Below the pieces are notes generated by a model. It searched no databases. It was not told the origin of the DNA and saw nothing but the letters and a program-made list of their open reading frames with translations. From Bifidobacteriaceae bacterium (GTDB taxonomy: Bacteria > Actinomycetota > Actinomycetes > Actinomycetales > WQXJ01), in NCBI GenBank assembly GCA_031278675.1, contig JAITJY010000201.1, positions 1 to 16,463 on the forward strand: a DNA stretch of 16,463 nt, in the 5' to 3' direction. Both the position numbers and the translations under genes were made by a program. Of this stretch, positions 1 through 5,877 are shown in pieces (positions within the stretch are counted from its first letter, which is position 1; each line of letters opens with the position of its first letter).

Positions 1-759
1 GGCAACATCACCGAGTCGCAACAATTCGGCGACCCGGAGTCCGGACGGTTCTTCATGCGCGTGCAAGTCGAGGCGAGCGCGGAACGGCGGGTGCTCGATG
101 CCGTGGTGTTGCCCGTCGCCGAACGTTTCGCCATGCACTGGCACCTTGACCGGGTGGGGCGGGCGGTCAAGACCATCGTCATGGTGTCGAAAGCCGGACA
201 CTGCCTGTTGGACCTCCTCTACCGGCGGCAACAAGAGCGCCTGCCCGTGGATATCCAGGCCGTGGTGTCGAATCACGAAGACCTCGCCGGCGTTGCCGAG
301 TTCTACGGCGTTGCCTTCCACTTGATCCCCGTCTCGCCCAAGACCAAGCCGGAGGCTGAAGCCCGCCTCAAGGACCTGATCATTGACCTCGACGTGGAGT
401 TGGTGGTGCTCGCCCGGTACATGCAGATCCTGAGCGACGACCTGTGCGCATTCCTCGCCGGCCGCGCCATCAATATCCATCATTCGTTCCTCCCGTCTTT
501 CAAGGGAGCGCACCCTTACGCGCAAGCGCATTCGCGCGGCGTCAAACTGATCGGCGCGACCGCTCACTATGTGACTGCCGCCCTCGATGAGGGGCCCATC
601 ATTGAGCAAGATGTCGAGCGCGTCGATCACGCCATCACCCCCGAAGAATTGGCCCACCTCGGCGAAGACGTTGAACGCCGAGCGTTGGCCCGCGCCGTGC
701 GCTGGCACGCCGAACACCGGGTCTTGCTGAATGGGACCCGAACGGTGGTTTTCCGGTGA
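1..759 (+). CDS. purU: Formyltetrahydrofolate deformylase, 5'-truncated by the window edge
   Basis: Hydrolyses 10-formyl-THF to formate and THF, balancing the one-carbon pool in the cytoplasm. The reading frame is open from base 1 and begins in the characteristic GNITESQQF / SGRFFMR stretch that ends the N-terminal ACT domain. An internal ATG at 55 is therefore not the start, and roughly 30-45 residues lie outside the window. The formyltransferase domain follows. The catalytic Asn and His (codons at 472 and 478, motif INIHHSFLPSFKGA) and the Asp of DEGPI (codon at 586) are all present, so the enzyme looks intact. It ends TGA at 757-759. It converges on icd across about 185 bp. A PurN domain, which consumes the same cofactor, is encoded about 7 kb away. 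Identification is firm; PurN alone is excluded by the ACT-domain remnant and the HHSFLPSF motif. Confidence 0.96.
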   Translation, partial: GNITESQQFGDPESGRFFMRVQVEASAERRVLDAVVLPVAERFAMHWHLDRVGRAVKTIVMVSKAGHCLLDLLYRRQQERLPVDIQAVVSNHEDLAGVAEFYGVAFHLIPVSPKTKPEAEARLKDLIIDLDVELVVLARYMQILSDDLCAFLAGRAINIHHSFLPSFKGAHPYAQAHSRGVKLIGATAHYVTAALDEGPIIEQDVERVDHAITPEELAHLGEDVERRALARAVRWHAEHRVLLNGTRTVVFR

Positions 760-795
760 CCCGGGCGGGGCGCGGGCGCCGTCCGCCGAGGCAAC

Positions 796-948
796 GTGCT
801 GTGGGCGTCCGTGCCAGCACTGCAAAAGGCCGGCCTGCCGGACTCTTCTGTCCAGTTCGCTTCGATTGATGAGTTCATCGAGGCGCTCGACGCCGCCAAG
901 CAGCGGGCGCGGCAACACCCTAAACGACGATCGGCGAATCGAGGTTAG
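796..948 (+). CDS. Possible small protein of 50 residues
   Basis: A short frame with GTG start at 796 and TAG stop at 946-948, in the same frame as purU after its stop. The peptide has a plausible acidic then basic amphipathic helix (VQFASIDEFIEALDAAKQRA) followed by a basic Arg/Lys tail. That composition is better than the Arg/Pro/Gly-rich readings of neighbouring frames. The start is uncertain: only a weak GAGG precedes the GTG and there is no ATG. The stop overlaps the stop of the convergent icd by 4 bp. It could be a real small protein, a degraded remnant of a longer gene, or chance. No family recognised. Confidence 0.3.
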   Translation: MLWASVPALQKAGLPDSSVQFASIDEFIEALDAAKQRARQHPKRRSANRG

Positions 949-2171
949 GCTGTGCGGGGCTGATCTGCCTGGAGGCGTGCTTCCAACGCAGCCAGGAAGT
1001 CCTCCGTCGTCAACCAGGGTTGGTCCGGGCCGATCAGCAGGGCAAGATCCTTGGTCATCTGGCCTGATTCGACGGTCTTGATGACCGTGTCCTCCAGCGC
1101 TTGGGCAAATCCCACCACTTCGGGGGTTGAGTCCAGCGCGCCACGGTGCTTGAGGCCGCCGGTCCAGGCATAGATCGAAGCTATCGGGTTGGTCGATGTC
1201 GGCTTACCTTGTTGGTGCAACCGGTAATGGCGGGTGACGGTGCCGTGAGCCGCCTCGGCTTCGACGGTGCCCCCGTCGGGGGTCATCAGGACCGATGTCA
1301 TCAGGCCCAACGAGCCGAAACCCTGAGCTACGGTGTCTGATTGGACATCGCCGTCGTAGTTCTTGCAGGCCCACAGGTAGCCGCCCTCCCATTTCAGGGC
1401 AGAAGCTACCATGTCGTCGATCAGCCGGTGTTCGTAAGTCAGGCCGTTGGCCTCGAAACGCTCCTGATATTCGTCTTGGTAAATGGCGGCAAAAATGTCC
1501 TTGAACGCGCCATCGTACTTCTTCAAAATGGTGTTCTTGGTTGACAGATAAACGGGATAATGCCGCTGTAATCCATAAGCGAAACAGGCCCTGGCAAAAT
1601 CGCGGATTGAATCGGTGAAATTGTACTGGCCCATGATTACGCCACCTTCTTCGGGGAGGCGTACCACTTCCAGTTCGACCGGCTTCGAACCGTCATCCGG
1701 GACGAAGGACAACATCACGCGGCCACTGCGATCCGTGCGGTAATCAGTGGCTTTGTACTGGTCGCCGAACGCGTGTCGGCCGATCACAATTGGCTTGGTC
1801 CACCCTGGCACCAACCGGGGCACGTTCGATATGATGATCGGCTCGCGGAAGACCACTCCGCCCAGGATATTCCGGATGGTGCCGTTCGGTGATTTCCACA
1901 TCTTTTTCAGCCCGAATTCTTGGACGCGGGCCTCATCGGGAGTGATCGTGGCGCATTTCACGCCCACGCCGTGTTCTTTGATCGCATTGGCTGCGTCGAT
2001 GGTTACTTGGTCGTTCGTGGCGTCCCGGTGTTCAATCGACAGGTCGTAGTACTTCAGGTCCACATCCAGATAGGGCAGGATCAGCCGCTCCTTGATGAAG
2101 TGCCAGATGATCCGGGTCATCTCGTCACCGTCGAGCTCCACAACGGGACGCGCAACCTTGATCTTCGCCAT
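945..2171 (-). CDS. icd: NADP-dependent isocitrate dehydrogenase, eukaryotic-like dimeric type
   Basis: Oxidatively decarboxylates isocitrate to 2-oxoglutarate with NADP in the TCA cycle. The 408-residue product follows the homodimeric IDH1/IDH2-like subfamily rather than the E. coli type. SPNGTIRN starts at residue 94, and the substrate arginines fall at 100, 109 and 132 (motif IVIGRHAFGDQY), matching human IDH1 numbering. The metal-binding NYDGDVQSD lies near 276. The GTVTRHYR segment (Arg/His near 317-318) contacts the NADP 2'-phosphate, so NADP specificity is expected. I chose the ATG at 2171 because GGAGAG (2181-2186) sits 9 nt upstream. An in-frame ATG at 2192 has no convincing ribosome site. 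The gene is 57 bp downstream of the membrane-protein gene and two genes from mdh, so co-transcription is plausible. Confidence 0.96.
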   Translation of the reverse strand: MAKIKVARPVVELDGDEMTRIIWHFIKERLILPYLDVDLKYYDLSIEHRDATNDQVTIDAANAIKEHGVGVKCATITPDEARVQEFGLKKMWKSPNGTIRNILGGVVFREPIIISNVPRLVPGWTKPIVIGRHAFGDQYKATDYRTDRSGRVMLSFVPDDGSKPVELEVVRLPEEGGVIMGQYNFTDSIRDFARACFAYGLQRHYPVYLSTKNTILKKYDGAFKDIFAAIYQDEYQERFEANGLTYEHRLIDDMVASALKWEGGYLWACKNYDGDVQSDTVAQGFGSLGLMTSVLMTPDGGTVEAEAAHGTVTRHYRLHQQGKPTSTNPIASIYAWTGGLKHRGALDSTPEVVGFAQALEDTVIKTVESGQMTKDLALLIGPDQPWLTTEDFLAALEARLQADQPRTA

Positions 2172-2228
2172 TGGTTTGTTCTCTCCACTCATCTGTTGAC
2201 TTGGGCTTTCACTGCCCCTAGGAGAATT

Positions 2229-3146
2229 TTACTCGATGTCGAGAGGTTTTCTTGCACCGAACCGGGCAGCACCGTCCTGAGCAGCGCCGATCCGGGAGGC
2301 ACCGTCCCGAGCGGCGCCGCCCCGGCCAGCACCGTCCCGAGCGGCGCCGCCCCAGGCGAGGCGGCTGCGGTTGACTTGAGCGATGAACGCCTGGGGTGTC
2401 TCCAGGTACAACGCCAAGGTGTCCGTGACGTTGATCACGTCGCCACGGCCGGCGCTGCGCGGCAACACGAAAGCGATGGGATGGGTCAGCCGGAGCGCGA
2501 CGTTGGTCTCGCCCTTCGGCGTCAGGACGCCGACGCCCTCGTTATACCCGGTATAACTCCATTTGAATTGCCTGGCTAGGTAGCACCGCTCAATCAGGTC
2601 CAGGTGAATCCGGGCGACGCGGGCGCGGCCCCAGTGCAGTTCCAGGGCGCCGTTGGCAACTCGGTGCGGGAACCGCTCACGTTCCCTGATCAGACCCAAC
2701 ACCGTCACGGCCGCATACAGCGCGAGCGCCGCCAAAGCGATCCGGAAGGCAATGCGATCAACCACCAATGCGACCACAATGATCTCGATGGTGCAAAGCA
2801 CCAGCATAGAGACAACAATCCCGGTCCCGCCCTTGGTATAACCGAAATGAGTGGCGGGCCGGGCGCTGCGCCGGTAGGGCGGCCCGAGGGCCGACCGTAT
2901 GACTTGTAGTTCACGCAGGATCGCTCGGTCCAACCAGAGCGTCGGCAGTTCGCGCCGCTGCGCTTGGACAGCGCAGACCAGCGCTGTGACCACTAGCCCA
3001 ACGCCGAGGGGCAATTCAACCGCCAACCAGATCAACTGGAACTGGGCTTGGTCCACCAGGCCAAGTAAGTGTGCGGCGATGTTGCCCCAACCGACCGCCA
3101 GAACAGTGGCTGCCAGGCCCAGATTCGCTTTGCGTAAACCGGTCAT
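2229..3146 (-). CDS. Four-TM membrane protein with a cytoplasmic domain and repeat tail, unknown function
   Basis: 305 residues with ATG start at 3146. A GA-G rich purine run (GAGGGG) lies about 11 nt upstream, a somewhat long spacing. Hydrophobic segments at about 9-29, 36-60, 109-129 and 131-151 form two hairpins separated by a basic loop (Arg-rich, 61-100). Residues about 155-262 are soluble with beta-rich alternation. They include VALRLTHPIAFVLPR, reminiscent of bacterial PH-like domains, but I cannot assign a family. The last 40 residues are seven 5-residue units of pattern xGAxR, encoded by a 15-bp tandem repeat. The tail ends KPLDIE. It lies between mdh and icd on the same strand, so it may be co-transcribed with them. 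A metabolic role is not implied by the sequence. Confidence 0.8.
   Translation of the reverse strand: MTGLRKANLGLAATVLAVGWGNIAAHLLGLVDQAQFQLIWLAVELPLGVGLVVTALVCAVQAQRRELPTLWLDRAILRELQVIRSALGPPYRRSARPATHFGYTKGGTGIVVSMLVLCTIEIIVVALVVDRIAFRIALAALALYAAVTVLGLIRERERFPHRVANGALELHWGRARVARIHLDLIERCYLARQFKWSYTGYNEGVGVLTPKGETNVALRLTHPIAFVLPRSAGRGDVINVTDTLALYLETPQAFIAQVNRSRLAWGGAARDGAGRGGAARDGASRIGAAQDGAARFGARKPLDIE
2254..2358. repeat. 15-bp tandem repeat, 7 units, in-frame in the membrane-protein gene
   Basis: Seven consecutive 15-bp units begin gcaccg or gcgccg at 2254, 2269, 2284, 2299, 2314, 2329 and 2344. Alternate units are more alike, giving a 30-bp higher-order period (copies at 2269, 2299 and 2329 share gcaccgtcc). 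On the minus strand each unit encodes five residues: GGAAR, DGAGR, GGAAR, DGASR, IGAAQ, DGAAR, FGARK. The array is a C-terminal extension, so unit number can change without touching the membrane or soluble domain. Confidence 0.9.
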
Positions 3147-3190
3147 TGCGCGGTGCCCCCCTCATCAAGCGTCAATGCTTCGGCCGGCGC

Positions 3191-3218
3191 CCGGCGGCGC
3201 CGGTCACCGTGCCGCCGG
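3191..3218. terminator. GC-rich hairpin downstream of mdh, possible terminator
   Basis: Perfect 8-bp arms, ccggcggc (3191-3198) and gccgccgg (3211-3218), enclose a 12-nt loop in the 247-bp gap between the mdh stop and the membrane-protein start. No T-run follows on either strand, so it may be only a pause or attenuation structure. I see no convincing gene in 3147-3393. Confidence 0.25.
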
Positions 3219-3393
3219 TGGGGGGACCAGCAGTTACAGTCTAACAGGAGCCGATTTGGGCCACCCGCGCTGGCGCTCGCCCACGGGCAGCGCGACCCGC
3301 GAGGCGGTCAACGCGCCACGACGGACGGCATCGTGCACCGAGCCCACCGACACCGACCCGACCACACGGGGGGCCTGCGGCGGAACGGCGGGG

Positions 3394-4362
3394 TCACATG
3401 TTGGCTACGTCTGCGGCCTTCGACTTGACGGCGGCACCGGCCTGGCGGAGCTGGTCCAACTCGCTGACGGTCAGGTTGCGCTCGACGATCTGTTTGACGC
3501 CGGCCTTGCCGAGGGTAGCCTCGACCCCAAGGTAGACGTCGGAGATACCGTATTGGCCGGTCAGCCACGCGCAAACGGGGAAAACGACACCCGAATCGGT
3601 CGCCACGGCCCGGGCCATGCGCGCCGCCGCCGCCGATGGCGCGTAATACGCCGAGCCGGTCTTGAGCAGGGCCACAACCTCGGCGCCGCCACCACGAACG
3701 CGGGTGACCAGACCGTCTATGTCGGCGGGGGGCAGCACGTCCGCGAGGAGCTTGGTCTGGCCGTCGATCTCAACGGTGCAAGCCGAGGCGACGGGCACCA
3801 TCGTGTCGCCGTGCGACCCGAGCGTCAGGGTCTTGACGGCGCTGACCGGCAGGCCCAAGCGATCCGCGACAAAGTAGGTGAAGCGGGCGGTGTCCAACAC
3901 GCCGGCCTGGCCCATCACGCGGTGGTGAGGGAACCCGGAGGCGATCTGGGTCAAAGTGGTCATCTCGTCCAAGGGGTTGGACACGACAATGATGACCGCC
4001 TCAGGCGCATATCTGGCGATGTTTTCCGCGACGCCCCGCACAATCCCGGCGTTGACGCCGAGCAGGTCCATCCGGCTCATGCCCGGTTTACGTGGCACAC
4101 CGGCGGTCACCACGACCACTTCGCTGTCCTCGATCACCTCATAGCCGGCGCCGTCAGGGCTGGTGGTCTTGCCGACCACGCGGGTCTCGAAGCCCTCGAT
4201 CGGCCGCGAGGAATTCATGTCGAGGGCCAGGCCCTCGGACCAGCCAGCGCGGATGTCCGTCATGACAACCTCGTCGAAAATGTCGTACTCAGCCAAGCGC
4301 TGAGCGGTGGTGGAGCCGTAGAACCCGGCGCCGATTACGGTAGCTTTACCGCTTCGAGCCAT
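3394..4362 (-). CDS. mdh: Malate dehydrogenase, LDH-like type
   Basis: Interconverts malate and oxaloacetate with NAD in the TCA cycle. The 322 residues match the tetrameric LDH-like MDH subgroup. The N-terminal Rossmann motif GAGFYG is at 11-16, and Asp36 (MTDI) is positioned for NAD. Arg91 and Arg97 lie in PRKPGMSR, the MDH-type substrate loop; LDHs carry Gln at the first position. Also present are Asn129 (SNPLDE), Asp157/Arg160 (GQAGVLDTARF) and catalytic His184 (LGSHGD). The ATG at 4362 is preceded by AAGGAAG about 8 nt upstream. Many streptomycete-type actinobacteria use the other (YTP-rich) MDH class, so this subgroup is a lineage clue. The gene lies downstream of purNH in the same orientation but is separated from it by an oppositely oriented gene. 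It probably starts its own transcript, with the membrane gene and icd downstream. Confidence 0.95.
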   Translation of the reverse strand: MARSGKATVIGAGFYGSTTAQRLAEYDIFDEVVMTDIRAGWSEGLALDMNSSRPIEGFETRVVGKTTSPDGAGYEVIEDSEVVVVTAGVPRKPGMSRMDLLGVNAGIVRGVAENIARYAPEAVIIVVSNPLDEMTTLTQIASGFPHHRVMGQAGVLDTARFTYFVADRLGLPVSAVKTLTLGSHGDTMVPVASACTVEIDGQTKLLADVLPPADIDGLVTRVRGGGAEVVALLKTGSAYYAPSAAAARMARAVATDSGVVFPVCAWLTGQYGISDVYLGVEATLGKAGVKQIVERNLTVSELDQLRQAGAAVKSKAADVANM

Positions 4363-4509
4363 AACCGTTGCTTCCTTCTGGTGTGATTTTTACTTGAAAG
4401 CATCTCTGCCACCCACAAGCATATCGGCGCTAGCGGCCTGCGGACCCGCAGACGATAGGCTGGACCAGCTAACTGACTCCGCCAGCCCGGCTGCACTTGG
4501 AGGTGGACG
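4363..4509. promoter_or_regulatory. Divergent promoter region between mdh and the single-pass membrane protein gene
   Basis: 147 bp between two divergent starts. On the + strand TAGGCT (4456-4461) is a TANNNT-type -10 candidate, giving a leader of about 42 nt. A strong Shine-Dalgarno GGAGGT (4499-4504) lies 5 nt before the ATG at 4510 and fixes that start. On the minus strand TATGCT (complement of 4418-4423) could serve as an mdh -10. A 14-bp near-palindrome at 4438-4451 (arms ctgcgg and ccgcag, centre ac) lies between the two candidates and could be an operator. No clear -35 boxes are seen. Confidence 0.35.
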
Positions 4510-5730
4510 ATGCCGCTCAAACCGGCCCTGCCCTACGCCCCTTTGGGCGCCAGCGCGCCATTCCTCCGCGCCCCCGGCCAGCCCTTCCCGATCACATTGT
4601 CTTCGAACCTGGCCCCCGGGATCGCGCCCGCCTCCTCCCGCAGCGCGCCTACAAGCAACGATCCCACCCGCAGGGCCAGGACGATGCCGCCCAAGACCAT
4701 TCCCAGCGCGCCTGCCCGCAGCGCTCCCACCCGTCAGGCGCCGCCACCTCCGCCCAGAACTGGCCAGGGCGTTCCGGGCCAGGCCGGGCGCGGGGGCCAG
4801 GGCGGATATGGCACCCCGCCGAGTCCACCCAGGACACAAACCTGGCCCGGGCGCGGCGGCCAGGCCGCTGCCGCCACCCGGCTGAGTCTCGCCAGGACGC
4901 AGGCGCCGCAGCGGCCCAACACCACAGGCGGCCAGATTCTGGACCGGCGGAGTTTTCCCCGGCCGCATCAGCGCCGCCGCATGAGCCCCATCTTCGTGAT
5001 AGCAGTCATTGGGATTCTGGTCGGTGTGATCGGATCGGTTGTCGCCCAGCTACAGGATCAGTTCAGCACTTCGGTGGAACCCGAGATCATCGACGACTAC
5101 ACCGACGACTACACCGACGACGAGTGGTATGGCTACTACGACGTTGAGGTGCCCACCGCAGCAGAGATCATCGCCACCAGAAACAATGAATGGGCTGAGG
5201 CGACCATTCTGACAGAAGGCACCTATGTCGCCGGGCAAGACTTCGAACCCGGGCGTTATGTCATCACCGCAGCCGAGGAGGCCTACTTCATCGACGTCAT
5301 CGTCGATCCTCAACCCGACTCCCCAGCACCCCACACCATGCTCGCTGTCATCGGCGGTGAGCCTGATTCCAACTGGCCGCTAAGTGTCACCCTGACCCTG
5401 CCCCAATCCGCGATTGTCTACGTCGATGCAGCGGTGCACTTGACCCCTGCGGCCCCGCCGACCCTGCTGGAAGTGTTGGGCCAGGGAGACTGGGACGTCG
5501 GCATCGACCTTGAGGCAGGAACCTACCAACTGGCCCCGGTGGGCTCGATCCCCGTTTCGGTCCTCGTCTTGGGGCCGCCGGTCGACGGCGAACCTGCGGC
5601 GGCGCGCGAGATCGAGAGCTTCTTCCTGGACTCCGCCGAGAGCTACGGCGAACCGACGGCGACAGTCACATTGAACGCCGGCGAATCACTCGCCGTGGTC
5701 GAGGGCGAGCTGCGCTTGACCCGCCTCTAG
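4510..5730 (+). CDS. Single-pass membrane protein with disordered N-terminus and duplicated extracytoplasmic module
   Basis: 406 residues, function unknown. Residues 1-157 are Pro/Ala/Arg/Gly/Gln-rich and predicted disordered and cytoplasmic. RRR precedes a single transmembrane helix at about 159-179, implying the N-terminus is inside. An acidic, Tyr-rich linker (190-210, DDYTDDYTDDEWYGYYD) follows. The outer part has two related modules, at about 236-312 and 324-406. Each opens with an xVGxDhExGxY-like motif (VAGQDFEPGRY and VGIDLEAGTY). Each closes with a beta segment (SVTLTLPQS... and ATVTLNAGES...) ending LTP or LTR. Similar G-D-x-x-x-G-x-Y modules occur in Gram-positive surface proteins and lipoproteins of unknown function. 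The start is well supported by GGAGGT 5 nt upstream. It is the only + strand gene between two minus-strand blocks and looks like a lineage-specific insertion between purNH and mdh. Confidence 0.82.
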   Translation: MPLKPALPYAPLGASAPFLRAPGQPFPITLSSNLAPGIAPASSRSAPTSNDPTRRARTMPPKTIPSAPARSAPTRQAPPPPPRTGQGVPGQAGRGGQGGYGTPPSPPRTQTWPGRGGQAAAATRLSLARTQAPQRPNTTGGQILDRRSFPRPHQRRRMSPIFVIAVIGILVGVIGSVVAQLQDQFSTSVEPEIIDDYTDDYTDDEWYGYYDVEVPTAAEIIATRNNEWAEATILTEGTYVAGQDFEPGRYVITAAEEAYFIDVIVDPQPDSPAPHTMLAVIGGEPDSNWPLSVTLTLPQSAIVYVDAAVHLTPAAPPTLLEVLGQGDWDVGIDLEAGTYQLAPVGSIPVSVLVLGPPVDGEPAAAREIESFFLDSAESYGEPTATVTLNAGESLAVVEGELRLTRL

Positions 5731-5779
5731 ATAAGGTTTTTCGCAGGTTGAGACCCGGTCTGCCTGGGTTGAAACCAAG

Positions 5780-5795
5780 CGCCGTGATGCCGGCG
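5780..5795 (-). terminator. Possible purNH terminator hairpin
   Basis: Arms cgccg (5780-5784) and cggcg (5791-5795) flank a 6-nt loop in the 147-bp convergent gap. Read on the minus strand, the stem is followed by a short T-rich tract (CTTGGTTT). The stem is only 5 bp, so support is weak. The rest of 5731-5877 has an 11-bp GC-rich direct repeat (5818-5828 and 5844-5854) and no gene I can see. Confidence 0.25.
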
Positions 5796-5877
5796 AGCGC
5801 GCTAAATGGTGTTGGGGGCGCGGCGGCGTTCCGCTTAGCAGACGCGCGGCGGCGCTGAGCGCAGCCTGGTAGACGCG

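Noticed and set aside
2172..2192. Upstream ATG for icd at 2192
   Set aside because: The 7 extra residues lack a ribosome site, and their DNA contains the GGAGAG that serves the ATG at 2171.
2899..4386. 495-codon + strand open frame
   Set aside because: It is antisense to mdh and the membrane gene, is rich in Gly/Arg/His with no motif, and is a by-product of high GC.
5818..5854. 11-bp direct repeats as attachment sites
   Set aside because: They are only 26 bp apart, GC-simple, and not associated with an integrase or tRNA.
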